In this document: positions 16,815 through 25,275 of the stretch, piece by piece | Layout: every line of letters begins with the position of its first letter | How positions within the stretch are numbered: position 1 is the stretch's first letter | NCBI GenBank assembly: GCA_965278985.1 | Contig: OZ257131.1 | Location: 5,952,001-6,016,000, forward strand | Direction of reading: 5' to 3' | DNA length: 64,000 bases | Origin: CAISIP01 sp965278985 | GTDB lineage: Bacteria; Pseudomonadota; Gammaproteobacteria; Burkholderiales; Burkholderiaceae_C | Notes under the pieces: model-generated | What the model was told of the DNA's origin: nothing | Databases searched by the model: none | Seen by the model: the letters and a program-made list of their open reading frames with translations, nothing else | Translations under genes and position numbers: made by a program

Positions 16815-17645
16815 ATGCCAAAACGCAGCCTCCCCCTCTCCATCCTCCTCTACACCGGCCTGGCCTTCTGGCTCATCGTGGCCTCGCTGCCCGTCGTGTG
16901 GACAGCCATCATCTCCTTCCGCCAGTACATCGACGCCTTCTCCTCGCCCGTGAAATGGGTTGCACCCTTCACCATGGAGAACTACACGCGCCTGTGGATC
17001 GGCCAGGCCTTCTACCGGAACTTCCTGAACACCGCGCTGGTGACCGTGTTCACCGTCGGCATCTCGCTCACCGTCGGCTGCCTGGCCGGGTATGCGCTCT
17101 CGCGTTACCGGGGCAGCCTGGGCTTCTGGCTGCTGCTGGTGGCGCTGATGTTCCGCGCCATTCCGCATTCCAGCCTGCTGCCGTCCTTCTTCACCATCTT
17201 CGACGCGCTGGGCATCCGCAACACCTACTTCACGCTGATCTTCGTGCTGGTGGCCATCAACCAGCCCTTCACGATCTGGATGCTGCGCTCCTTCTTCGTC
17301 AATATCCCCAGCGAACTCGACGAGGCCGCGCTGGTGGATGGCTGCACGCGCTTCCAGGCCTTCCGGCGCGTGATCATTCCCGTCATGTGGCCGGGTGTGG
17401 TGACCACGGGGCTGTTCAGCTTCCTGCTGGCCTACAACGACTTCCTGCTGAGTTCCGCGCTCACCAACGCCGAAAAGATGACCATGCCGGCGGCCATTGC
17501 CAATTCGATCACGGCCGAAAGCGAGGCGCTGCTGATGCAGGGCGTGGCCGGGGCGGTCAGCATCACCATCCCGCTGATCATCCTGGTGGTGATCTTCCAG
17601 AAGCAGATCGTCGGCGGGCTGACGCAAGGCGCCGTCAAGGGCTGA
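16815..17645 (+). CDS. ABC transporter permease, MalG-like, module 1
   Basis: A 276-residue inner-membrane permease with six predicted membrane segments (first at about 9-29). The EAA loop reads EAALVDGCTRFQAFRRV near residue 170, and the C-terminus GGLTQGAVKG is typical of MalG-type subunits. It completes the importer formed with the permease at 15139, the ATPase at 12669 and the binding protein at 13807. Two palindromic elements separate it from its partner, so it may have reduced or separately initiated expression. The operator-promoter of the OtnK operon follows 42 bases after its stop. Confidence 0.94.
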   Translation: MPKRSLPLSILLYTGLAFWLIVASLPVVWTAIISFRQYIDAFSSPVKWVAPFTMENYTRLWIGQAFYRNFLNTALVTVFTVGISLTVGCLAGYALSRYRGSLGFWLLLVALMFRAIPHSSLLPSFFTIFDALGIRNTYFTLIFVLVAINQPFTIWMLRSFFVNIPSELDEAALVDGCTRFQAFRRVIIPVMWPGVVTTGLFSFLLAYNDFLLSSALTNAEKMTMPAAIANSITAESEALLMQGVAGAVSITIPLIILVVIFQKQIVGGLTQGAVKG

Positions 17646-17686
17646 GCGTCCGGGGCCACCTGGACAGGCACCTTCGCAATCTCATT

Positions 17687-17714
17687 TTGCATTCGAAGTC
17701 AAAATGGGTATGAT
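17687..17714 (+). promoter_or_regulatory. LacI-type operator overlapping promoter of otnK operon
   Basis: TTGCATTC-GAAGTCAA (17687-17702) is a LacI-type palindrome with central CG, extended by ATT and AAT on the two sides (9 of 11 pairs match over 22 bases). The exact 16-mer recurs at 28170-28185. TTGCAT serves as -35 and TATGAT at 17709-17714 as -10, spacer 16. The otnK start lies 51 bases downstream of the -10. Confidence 0.8.
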
Positions 17715-17764
17715 CGGCCGCCTGGCGCATATTCCTGGCATCCCGATTCCACCCCTCCTTCCCC

Positions 17765-19033
17765 ATGATCCACCTCGGCTGCATCGCGGATGACTTCACC
17801 GGCGCCACCGACCTAGCGAACAACCTGGTGCGCGCCGGCATGCGGGTGTTGCAGACCATCGGGGTGCCGCCGCAGCCGCTGCAAGCCGACGTGGACGCCG
17901 TGGTCGTGGCGCTCAAATCCCGCACCATCGCCCCGCAGGAGGCGGTCACGCAGTCCCTGCAGGCGCTGGCCTGGTTGCAGGCGCAGGGCGCCGCGCAGAT
18001 CTACTTCAAGTACTGCTCCACCTTCGACAGCACGCCGCAGGGCAACATCGGCCCGGTGACGGAAGCCCTGATGGACGCGCTGGGGGCGGGTTTCAGCATC
18101 AGCACGCCGGCCTTCCCCGACAACCACCGCACGGTGTTCAAGGGCCACCTGTTCGTGGGCGATGTGTTGCTCAGCGAGTCGGGCATGCAGCACCATCCGC
18201 TCACACCCATGACGGACCCGAACCTCGTGCGCGTGATGCAGGCCCAGTGCGCTACCCGCAAGGTCGGGCTGGTACCGCACAAGGTGATCGCGCAGGGTGC
18301 GGACGCCATCCGCGCGGAATTCGCGAGGTTGCAGTCTCAGGGCATTTCCATTGCCGTGGTGGATGCCATCAGCAACCACGACCTCATGCACCTCGGCCCC
18401 GCGTTGCAGGGCATGCCGCTGGTCGGCGCGGGCTCGGGCGTGGCCATCGGCCTGCCTCAGAACTATGCGCTGGCCCACGCCGGCAACGCGGACGCGCTGC
18501 CACCCGCCCGGGGGCAGCAGGCCATCGTGGCAGGCAGCTGCTCAGAGGCCACCAACCGCCAGGTGGCGGACTTCATGGCCGCTGGCCGGCCGGCCATGGG
18601 CCTGGACCCCCTGCGCATGGCCAGTGGGGCGGACGTGGTGGCCGAGGCGCTGGAATGGGCCCACAGCCACCTGTCCACGGGCCCGGTGCTGGTCTATTCG
18701 ACGGCCGACCCCGAGGCCGTCAGGGCCGTGCAGCAGCGCCTGGGCGTGGCGCAGGCGGGCGCGCTGGTGGAAGACACCGTGGCGCGCATCGCGCGGGGCC
18801 TGGTGGAGCAGGGCGTGCGCCAGCTGGTGGTGGCGGGCGGCGAGACCTCCGGCGCCTGCGTGCAGGCACTGGGCATCGCGCAGATGCAGATCGGCCCGCA
18901 GATCGACCCCGGAGTGCCGTGGTGCCATGCGCAGTCGCCCATCGTGGGTGAGGAAGGCCTGCACATCGCCCTGAAGTCCGGTAACTTCGGCAGCGACGAC
19001 TTCTTCTCCAAGGCCTTCGGTAGGCTGCCATGA
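17765..19033 (+). CDS. otnK: 3-oxo-tetronate kinase (DUF1537 family)
   Basis: A 422-residue four-carbon acid sugar kinase. It phosphorylates 3-oxo-tetronate (2,4-dihydroxy-3-oxobutanoate) at O4 with ATP. The N-terminus IADDFTGATDLANNLVRAG is the substrate-domain signature of the OtnK branch. The Gly-rich GAGSGVAIGLP lies near residue 220, and the nucleotide-domain motifs VAGSCSEATNRQV and VAGGETSGA follow. The C-terminal ALKSGNFGSDDFF is diagnostic for the family. The first gene behind its own operator-promoter, it overlaps otnC by 4 bases (ATGA). The known upstream enzymes LtnD and OtnI are absent from the window, so 3-oxo-tetronate must arise another way or elsewhere. Confidence 0.93.
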   Translation: MIHLGCIADDFTGATDLANNLVRAGMRVLQTIGVPPQPLQADVDAVVVALKSRTIAPQEAVTQSLQALAWLQAQGAAQIYFKYCSTFDSTPQGNIGPVTEALMDALGAGFSISTPAFPDNHRTVFKGHLFVGDVLLSESGMQHHPLTPMTDPNLVRVMQAQCATRKVGLVPHKVIAQGADAIRAEFARLQSQGISIAVVDAISNHDLMHLGPALQGMPLVGAGSGVAIGLPQNYALAHAGNADALPPARGQQAIVAGSCSEATNRQVADFMAAGRPAMGLDPLRMASGADVVAEALEWAHSHLSTGPVLVYSTADPEAVRAVQQRLGVAQAGALVEDTVARIARGLVEQGVRQLVVAGGETSGACVQALGIAQMQIGPQIDPGVPWCHAQSPIVGEEGLHIALKSGNFGSDDFFSKAFGRLP

Positions 19034-19692
19034 ACGAACAACACGCGCGCGACGAGATCTGCCGCATCGGCAAGAGCCTGTTCGACCGGGGGTATGTGCA
19101 CGCCACAGCAGGCAACATCAGTGTGCGGCTGGATGACGGCTACCTCATCACCCCCACCGACGCCTGCCTGGGTTTCCTCGACCCCGCGCGGCTCGCGCGA
19201 CTCGATGCACAGGGACAGCAGACGGGCGGCGACAAGGCCAGCAAGACCCTGGCGCTACACAGGCGCATCTACGACACCACATCCGGTGTGGCATCGCCCG
19301 CGCGCTGCGTGCTGCACACCCACAGCCACCACTGCGTGGCGTTGACACTGCGGCCCGGCAGCGAGGAGCTGTTGCCCCCCATCACGCCGTATTTCGTGAT
19401 GAAGGTCGGCCATGTGCCCGTGCTGCCCTACCACCGCCCTGGCGATCCCGCCATCGCAGAGGCGATCGCCGATGCCATCACCCGCTACGCCGCACAGGGC
19501 ATCGCGCTGCGCGCCGTGATGCTGCCGCGCCTGGGCCCCAACGTGTGGAGCGACACGCCGGCGGGCGCCATGGCCACGCTCGAAGAACTCGAAGAAACCG
19601 CGCGGCTGTGGCATGGCTGCCAGCAGGCGGCCGAACCCCTGTCCGACGCGGACATCGCGGCATTGCGCCAACAGTTCGGCGCCCAGTGGTAG
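19030..19692 (+). CDS. otnC: 3-oxo-tetronate 4-phosphate decarboxylase (class II aldolase family)
   Basis: A 220-residue class II aldolase/adducin-family enzyme. In OtnK pathways it decarboxylates 3-oxo-tetronate 4-phosphate to dihydroxyacetone phosphate and CO2. Seen are the N-terminal ATAGNISVRLDDGYLITPT phosphate-binding strand, the metal ligands in VLHTHSHHC (about residues 96-100), and a further conserved region around LPRLGPNVWSDTPAGA. Translationally coupled to otnK, which argues strongly for the OtnC assignment rather than fuculose- or ribulose-phosphate aldolase. A bicupin gene follows after 97 bases. Confidence 0.92.
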   Translation: MNEQHARDEICRIGKSLFDRGYVHATAGNISVRLDDGYLITPTDACLGFLDPARLARLDAQGQQTGGDKASKTLALHRRIYDTTSGVASPARCVLHTHSHHCVALTLRPGSEELLPPITPYFVMKVGHVPVLPYHRPGDPAIAEAIADAITRYAAQGIALRAVMLPRLGPNVWSDTPAGAMATLEELEETARLWHGCQQAAEPLSDADIAALRQQFGAQW

Positions 19693-19789
19693 GCCCGCTG
19701 CGCGCCCGAACCGCAACCCACCATTTTCCAGTCCACCACCGCCGCTGCGGCCTTCGCCGAACGCTGCCACCGACATCACAAGACCACCC

Positions 19790-20959
19790 ATGACCGACTT
19801 CGCAGACACCGTCCTCGCTGACGCCCCCACCGACCTCGTCGTCACCGCCGAAGCACTGCGCGCGCGCACCGTGCGCCGGCATGAGTGGGTGGCCTGTGAC
19901 GAAGCCTTCCTGGACTGCCGCATCCCCGGCTCGGATCGCAAGACCAACTACGCGCTGGTGGGCATGGGCGTGGCGCAGAACGACAAGCAGGTGGTGCACA
20001 TCCAGGGCCAGCACGGCTTCGACCTGGGCGTGGCCTCCATGCCGCATGGCGTGGTCAACAACCTGCACCTGCACTTCACGGCCGAGGTGTTCATGTGTTT
20101 CCGCGGCGAGTGGTCGGTGCGCTGGGGCAACGAGGGGCGGGATGGCGAAGTGATCCTGCGCGAAGGCGACGTCATCTCGGTGCCCACCTGGATCTTCCGC
20201 GGCTTCACCAACGTGGGGCCGGACGACAGCACCATCTTCACGGCCCTGGGGCAGGACAACTCCGGCGGCATCGTCTGGGCCCCCAGCGTGATGGAGGCGG
20301 CCGCGCGCACCGGCCTGCACCTCACGCAGGAGAACCGCCTGTTCGACTCCGTGCCCACCGGCGGCGTGCTGCCCGAAGGCCTGCGGTTGACGGCGCCCAT
20401 GTCCGCCGAGGAACTTGCAGGGCTGCGGCGCTACACACCTGCGGAAATGGCACGCAGGCACGTGCAGCCGCAGGACCTGCAGTGGTCCGCCCGCGCGCTG
20501 CTGGACTTCTGCCTGCCCGCTGGCGGCGCCGAGCTGGCCCCCGTCGCCGGCTGGGGCATGACGCAGGACCGCGACCAGGTGCCGCCCGTTGCAGGCCCGC
20601 ACTCCCTCAGCATCGAGTGGCTGCGTGCGGCGCCTGGCGCGGGCGTGCTGCGGCACCGGCTGGACTGCTCGCAGGTGCTGATCGTGAAGGAAGGCGACTG
20701 GGAGCTGGTGCTCAACGACACAGGCGACGAAGTGGTGAGCGCGCTGGTCCCCTGGCAGGTGGTGTCGGTGCCGGCTGGCGCGTGGCGCAGCCTGCGCAAT
20801 GTGGGCACCACGCCCGGGCTCATGGTGGTCATGAACGGAGGCGACGCGCGCAAGATGCCGCAGTGGCATCCCGCCGTGGCGGCGGCTGCGCTGGAGCGCG
20901 ACTGGTGCCTGGATGCGTCAGGCTACATCGCACCGGCGCATCTGTTGCCTACGCGGTAG
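19790..20959 (+). CDS. Bicupin-domain protein, module 1
   Basis: A 389-residue protein with two cupin barrels. The first barrel (about 85-160) shows NNLHLHFTAEVFMCFRGEW and GEVILREGDVISVPTW. The second (about 280-365) has LRHRLDCSQVLIVKEGDWE and PWQVVSVPAGAWRSLRNVG. The His-x-His and Glu of the first barrel fit a metal site, while the second barrel has lost most ligands. It aligns over its length with the protein at 34486-35622 (shared Y-R/CRIPG, HFTAEVF, VPTWI, RGF and GMTQDR blocks). Probable sugar-acid isomerase or dioxygenase-like enzyme; substrate unknown. Last gene of the otnK operon, ending 106 bases before a convergent HisD-like gene. Confidence 0.85.
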   Translation: MTDFADTVLADAPTDLVVTAEALRARTVRRHEWVACDEAFLDCRIPGSDRKTNYALVGMGVAQNDKQVVHIQGQHGFDLGVASMPHGVVNNLHLHFTAEVFMCFRGEWSVRWGNEGRDGEVILREGDVISVPTWIFRGFTNVGPDDSTIFTALGQDNSGGIVWAPSVMEAAARTGLHLTQENRLFDSVPTGGVLPEGLRLTAPMSAEELAGLRRYTPAEMARRHVQPQDLQWSARALLDFCLPAGGAELAPVAGWGMTQDRDQVPPVAGPHSLSIEWLRAAPGAGVLRHRLDCSQVLIVKEGDWELVLNDTGDEVVSALVPWQVVSVPAGAWRSLRNVGTTPGLMVVMNGGDARKMPQWHPAVAAAALERDWCLDASGYIAPAHLLPTR

Positions 20960-20998
20960 GCCAGCACGGGTCAGCGGCGGACCCTCGGCCCAACGGGG

Positions 20999-21033
20999 CA
21001 GGAGAACGGGGCACCAGCGGTGCCCGTGTCCTG
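20999..21033. terminator. Hairpin between convergent genes
   Basis: The hairpin combines CAGGA...TCCTG outside with ACGGGGCACC-AGC-GGTGCCCGT inside, with one bulged base. It lies between the ends of the bicupin gene (+) and the HisD-like gene (-). No U-run follows on either strand, so termination efficiency is uncertain. Confidence 0.45.
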
Positions 21034-21065
21034 CATTGCGCGGCACTGTGCGCACCGGATTTCGA

Positions 21066-22337
21066 TTACGCCATCTCCAGCCGCAGCGCGGCAGCACGGC
21101 GGTGGCCTTCCATGCCTTCGGTGGTGCTCTGGCGGATGGCCGGGGGCGCCACGGCCTCCACGCCCACCTGGTCCATCCATTGGTGCGTGCAGACCTTGAC
21201 GAAGGAGCCCACCCACAGGCCCCCCGTGTACCGGCCCGCGCGCATGGTGGGCAGCGTATGGTTGGTGCCACAGCACTTGTCCGAATAGACCACGCTGGCG
21301 CGGGTGCCGATGAACAGGGAGCCGTAGTTGCGCAGCTTCGCCGCGGTGGCGTGCGGCTCGAGGGTATGGACCTGCAGGTGTTCGGCCGCGACATGGTCGG
21401 AATAGGCCAGCATGTCCGCTTCGTCCGCCGCCAGCACGATCTCGCCGAAATCGCGCCAGGCCGGCGCCGCAACGCCCGCGGTCGGCAGCCCCTTCAGCTG
21501 CGCTTCCACCTGCTCCAGCGTCTGCTGCGCGACGCGGCGGCTGGTGGTGATCAGGCCCACGCGGGTGTGAATGTCGTGCTCGGCCTGCGCCAGCAGGTCG
21601 GTGGCCAGCATGTGGGGGTCGGCGGAGTCGTCGGCCACGATGAAGATCTCGCTGGGCCCGGCCAACTGGTCGATGCCCACCTGGCCGAAGACCTGGCGCT
21701 TGGCTTCGTTCACATACGCGTTGCCCGGCCCGACGATCTTGTCCACGGCGGGAATGGTTTCGGTGCCGTAGGCCATGGCCGCGATGGCTTGCGCGCCCCC
21801 TACACGGAAGATGCGGTCCGCACCCGAAAGGTGGCAGCCGGCCACCATGGCCTGGTGCGCGTTGGGTGGCAGGCAGGCAATGACCTCGTCGCAGCCCGCG
21901 ACCTTGGCCGGCACGATGGTCATCACCGGCGCGGACAGGATCGGATATCGGCCGCCGGGCACATAGGCCCCGATACGCTGGATCGGAATGATCCGGTGGC
22001 CCAGGTGCACACCCGGGAGCTGCTCCACCTCCAGCGGCAGCATCGTCGCCAGCTGGGCCTGCGCAAAGGCCTTCACGCGGGCGATGGCGAATTCGGTGTC
22101 CGCGCGGGTCTGCGGGTCCAGCGCCGCCACCGCCGCTGCGCGTTCCGCGGCCGTGATCTCCAGGGCCTGGCCTTCGTAGCGGTCGAAGGTCTTGGAGAAC
22201 TCCCGCACCGCCGCGTCGCCGCGCTCGCGCACGGCCGTGATGACGCTGCGCGCCACGGCTTCCACGGAGTCCAGGTCGTGGTGGCCCACGGGTGCAGGCG
22301 CCTTGATGAATTCGAGTCGGGACAGAAGTTTTTGCAT
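21066..22337 (-). CDS. HisD-family dehydrogenase, second paralogue
   Basis: A 423-residue HisD/HpsN-like NAD-dependent enzyme. The residue pattern is complete: Gln-His in LLAQAEHDIHT, Glu-His in AAEHLQVH, Asp in YSDKCCGTNHTLP, and His in MEGHRRAAALR. Like the paralogue at 8345 it carries the RYTGGLWVGSFVK segment, not that of biosynthetic HisD. The two differ extensively, so they are not a recent duplication and may act on different stereoisomers or steps. It is transcribed opposite to the otnK operon and divergently from the XRE-cupin gene, with 378 bases between the starts. Start at 22337 chosen because MQKLLSRLEF begins the conserved domain; the frame is open to 22388. Confidence 0.88.
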   Translation of the reverse strand: MQKLLSRLEFIKAPAPVGHHDLDSVEAVARSVITAVRERGDAAVREFSKTFDRYEGQALEITAAERAAAVAALDPQTRADTEFAIARVKAFAQAQLATMLPLEVEQLPGVHLGHRIIPIQRIGAYVPGGRYPILSAPVMTIVPAKVAGCDEVIACLPPNAHQAMVAGCHLSGADRIFRVGGAQAIAAMAYGTETIPAVDKIVGPGNAYVNEAKRQVFGQVGIDQLAGPSEIFIVADDSADPHMLATDLLAQAEHDIHTRVGLITTSRRVAQQTLEQVEAQLKGLPTAGVAAPAWRDFGEIVLAADEADMLAYSDHVAAEHLQVHTLEPHATAAKLRNYGSLFIGTRASVVYSDKCCGTNHTLPTMRAGRYTGGLWVGSFVKVCTHQWMDQVGVEAVAPPAIRQSTTEGMEGHRRAAALRLEMA

Positions 22338-22715
22338 GGAACGGGCGGTAGGGGTGGGCTGCGCAGCGGGGTGCCGCGCGAAGAGCAAAAGTGTAGAAAT
22401 GCGCCACCCGGCGTGCGCACCGGCGGAACGCGTTGTTCACAAAACTGTCCCGGCCTTCAGGCGCGTGCACGGGCCATGCGGCGCACCACGGTGGCGCCTT
22501 GCCTCTGAAAGCGGCGGTTGCAGCGCGCGCCGGGACTACCGGGGACCGTGGGTAAACACCAAGATGCCGCCGGGGGTGTTGGTCAATATATTCACCAGTT
22601 GCGGCACGACACGCCACTGCCACCCACAATTTGCGACGACGGATGGTGGTGGTGTGAGCCCGGTCCGCACGCACAGAGATGCCCTGTTCAACCCACCGCC
22701 ACCAAGGTCAAACCC
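22338..22715. other. Intergenic regulatory region, divergent starts
   Basis: 378 bases between the HisD-like gene (-) and the XRE-cupin gene (+). The only clear structure is the AT-rich palindrome at 22580-22597, listed separately. No gene-like open frame was seen. Confidence 0.6.
22580..22597. promoter_or_regulatory. Palindromic candidate operator for XRE-cupin regulator
   Basis: TGGTCAATATATTCACCA reads as its own reverse complement except for one internal pair (C/C). It stands out as AT-rich in a GC-rich region, and its TATATT core could be a -10. It lies 119 bases before the XRE-cupin start and 243 from the divergent HisD-like gene, where it could control both. Confidence 0.6.
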
Positions 22716-23264
22716 ATGCCGCGAATCGGACCCCACATCAAGCAACTGCGCACCCGGCGAAAGCTCACGGTGCGCGAACTGGCGAGCCGCTCCGGGGTCT
22801 CGCACGCCACCATCTCGCTCATCGAGCGCGACCGCACCAGCCCCAGCCTGGACACCTTGTCGGCGATGCTCGACGCGCTGGGCACCACGCTGGTGGGCTT
22901 CTTCGAAGACATCCCCCAGTCGGTTCCCTATTCGCCGTTCTATGCGAACGACGAGCTGGTGGAGATCGGGGACGCCGACGCGGTCTCCTACCGCATGCTG
23001 GGCATGAACCACCCCAATCGCCACCTGCTCGTGCTGTGGGAGACCTACCAGGTCGAGGCCGACACGGGCGAAGCCTTCTCGCACAAGGCGCAGGAGGCCG
23101 GCTTCGTGCTCAAGGGTGAGCTGGAAATCACCGTCGGCAGCAACACCCGCGTGTTGCGCCGTGGCGACGGCTACTACTTCGACAGCCAGTTGCCCCACCG
23201 TTTTCGCAACGTCGGCAAGACCACCGCCGAGATCATCAGCGCGGTCACGCCGCCTACCTACTGA
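22716..23264 (+). CDS. XRE-family regulator with C-terminal cupin (PuuR-like)
   Basis: A 182-residue regulator. An N-terminal helix-turn-helix (residues 6-60) reads IKQLRTRRKLTVRELASRSG followed by VSHATISLIERDRTSPS. A small-molecule-binding cupin (about 105-180) has HKAQEAGFVLKGELEITVG and YYFDSQLPHRFRNVG. Regulators of this type, such as PuuR, respond to a catabolic substrate held in the cupin. It directly precedes the twin-arginine binding protein (54-base gap) and probably controls that gene and the two following NTF2-like genes. The palindrome at 22580 is the likely operator. Confidence 0.92.
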   Translation: MPRIGPHIKQLRTRRKLTVRELASRSGVSHATISLIERDRTSPSLDTLSAMLDALGTTLVGFFEDIPQSVPYSPFYANDELVEIGDADAVSYRMLGMNHPNRHLLVLWETYQVEADTGEAFSHKAQEAGFVLKGELEITVGSNTRVLRRGDGYYFDSQLPHRFRNVGKTTAEIISAVTPPTY

Positions 23265-23318
23265 GCGCAGCGGCGCTCGCTTCCTCCCGCCTGGAATGGC
23301 CACCACCAAAGGACTGAC

Positions 23319-24632
23319 ATGACATTCAACCGACGTGAAATTCTGCAAGCCACCCTGGCTGCCGGCTCCAGCATGGCACTGCCGGGCGCCTTCGCGCAGG
23401 CCGTGACCGGCATCACGCCGGGCAAGCCCTACGCGGGTCAGGAGGTCAAGGTGCTGGCGGTGCGGTCCTCGCAGTTCACCTACCACGCCAAACGCGCCAA
23501 GGCCTTCGAAGAGGCCACCGGCATCAAGGTCACCTACGTGGACGTGCCCTTCGGCTCCATGCGCGAGAAGCTCACCTCGGAGATGGTGGCGAGTTCCACC
23601 GACTTCGACATGGCCACCATCATGGACGTGTGGATCCCGCCGATGGTGGAGCCCTACCTGATGCCGCTCAACACGGCGCTCAAGGCCGCCAAGTTCAACC
23701 TGGACCGGTACCCTTCCGCGTTCCTGAACGCCGCGCTGTACAAGGGTGAGACCTACGGGCTGCCCAACCGCTGCCACATCCAGCTCATGTTCTACCGCAA
23801 GGACGTGTTCGACGAGCTGGGCCTCACCCCGCCCAAGACCTGGGACGACGTGGTCACCTCGGGCAAGGCCATCCAGGCGAAGAAGCCCGAGCTCGCGGGT
23901 GTCGCCATCCCCTACGGCAAGACCAGCGGCCAGAACCTCATGATCTGGTACAACTTCCTGTGGGGCAACGGCACGGACGTGTTCGACGCCAACCTCAAGC
24001 CCATCTTCAACAACGCCAAGGGCCTGAAGGCGACGCAGGACTATGTGGACATCCTGCTCAAGCACAAGATCACGCCGGCGGGCGCGGCGTCCTTCATCGA
24101 GCAGGATGCGGCGGGCTCCTTCGTGCAGGGCAAGTCGGCCATGCTGCCGATCTGGTGGCACATCTACAACCGCTTTGGCGGCAAGGACTCGGTGCTCACG
24201 CGCGAGCAGGTCGGCTTCGTGCCCTTGCCCACGTATGCAGGCGCCGAGCCCACCACCTTCGTGAACGACTGGATCTACGGCGTGAACAAGCGCTCCAAGA
24301 ATCCCAAGGCCACGCTGGAATATCTGCTGTGGATCTCGCAACCGGAGGTCGAGCGCAGCTTGCTGCTGGACCCGGCGGAGAGCGACGTGGTGGCGGTGAA
24401 CTGGTCTAACCTGCGTGATGCGGACGTGAACAAGCGCTTCAACGGCATGCATGCCATCGCCGCCAAGGCGCTGGCCAAGACCAAGACGGTGCCCAACATC
24501 CCCGAGTTCCTGCCGGTGGTGGATGTGCTGGAAGTAGCCATGTCCAACATCGTGACGGGCCAGGCCAGCGTGGCCGACGCCATGAACGGCGCGGCCTCGC
24601 AGGTCACCCGCATCATGCGCCGCGCCAGCTGA
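23319..24632 (+). CDS. Twin-arginine-exported CUT1 solute-binding protein, copy A
   Basis: A 437-residue family 1 binding protein. The N-terminus MTFNRREILQATLAAG has the twin-arginine pair at residues 5-6 and a cleavage site near AFAQA (about residue 28), so it is exported folded. From residue 31 on it is identical to copy B (29419-30735) except for one Glu/Asp exchange. The DNA is nearly identical too, while signal peptides and flanks differ. No permease or ATPase follows copy A; two NTF2-like genes do. It presumably feeds the module 2 permeases at 30787-32543. The XRE-cupin regulator lies immediately upstream. Confidence 0.93.
   Translation: MTFNRREILQATLAAGSSMALPGAFAQAVTGITPGKPYAGQEVKVLAVRSSQFTYHAKRAKAFEEATGIKVTYVDVPFGSMREKLTSEMVASSTDFDMATIMDVWIPPMVEPYLMPLNTALKAAKFNLDRYPSAFLNAALYKGETYGLPNRCHIQLMFYRKDVFDELGLTPPKTWDDVVTSGKAIQAKKPELAGVAIPYGKTSGQNLMIWYNFLWGNGTDVFDANLKPIFNNAKGLKATQDYVDILLKHKITPAGAASFIEQDAAGSFVQGKSAMLPIWWHIYNRFGGKDSVLTREQVGFVPLPTYAGAEPTTFVNDWIYGVNKRSKNPKATLEYLLWISQPEVERSLLLDPAESDVVAVNWSNLRDADVNKRFNGMHAIAAKALAKTKTVPNIPEFLPVVDVLEVAMSNIVTGQASVADAMNGAASQVTRIMRRAS
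23409..24632 (+). repeat. 1.22-kb direct repeat, copy A
   Basis: Bases 23409-24632 align gap-free with 29512-30735 (offset 6103) with only about a dozen substitutions noticed, nearly all synonymous. They include 23438, the codons around 23886-23905, and two near 24580-24600. Similarity stops abruptly at the signal-peptide boundary and at the stop codon. The repeat can support recombination that would delete or duplicate the 6.1 kb between copies. Confidence 0.9.
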
Positions 24633-24707
24633 TTACCGCCTGCACCCGCCGGCCTGGGTGCGGCGGGTCCATGGCATTCAATGCGACATCAACAGGAACC
24701 ACGGGAT

Positions 24708-25226
24708 ATGGATATCTGCTCGAGCATGATGCAGGAACGAAAAAGATTGGAACAGGTAGTGGCCGGTGCCGACCTGCGGTCCAAGGACGACGCGGTGGCG
24801 TACGCCGACGCGCTGACCCGCCTGATCTGGAACCACAACCTGCTGGGCATGGTGCACAGCCACTACGATGAAAAGGCCGTCTACAAGGGCGCGAACGGCC
24901 ACACCGTGAACACCCAGGACGGGATCATCGGCGAGATGCTGCGCATGCAGGCAGCGTTCCCGGACATGCGGGTGCGCATCGACGAGAGTTTTGCCACGGG
25001 CGACGCGACGGCGGGCTTCACGGTCTACCAGCGCTCCTACTGCCAGGGCACCCACCTGGGCACCACGCATTACGGCCCGCCCACGGGCCGGGTGCTGGAC
25101 GACAGCAACTCCATGGGACAGACGGTGTATGTGTTCAAGCACATCGGGGGCCAGTGGAAGGTGGTCAGCGAGTTTTCGCTGCGCAGCCAGGTCAGCATCG
25201 AAAAACTGCTGAAGGGCGAGACCTGA
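24708..25226 (+). CDS. Single-domain NTF2/SnoaL-like protein
   Basis: A 172-residue protein with one NTF2-like domain (about 25-160). It opens with a helix ADALTRLIWNHNLLGMVHSHY, then strand YKGANGHTVN, then MQAAFPDMRVRIDESF, and ends with GQWKVVSEFSLRSQ. It closely parallels the next gene at 25276, sharing WxHxxxGxxxxHY, LPDM/FPDM, YGPP(T/N)G(R/K), LDSSN-type and GQWK blocks, so the pair is a tandem duplication that has diverged. ATG at 24708 is preferred over 24681 because AGGAAC precedes it. A GC-rich hairpin (24644-24668) separates it from the binding-protein gene. Function unknown; possibly two subunits of one hetero-oligomer. Confidence 0.82.
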   Translation: MDICSSMMQERKRLEQVVAGADLRSKDDAVAYADALTRLIWNHNLLGMVHSHYDEKAVYKGANGHTVNTQDGIIGEMLRMQAAFPDMRVRIDESFATGDATAGFTVYQRSYCQGTHLGTTHYGPPTGRVLDDSNSMGQTVYVFKHIGGQWKVVSEFSLRSQVSIEKLLKGET

Positions 25227-25275
25227 AACGCACCGCCTGCACACCGCTCACAACCCTCTCACACAGCACCCCTCC

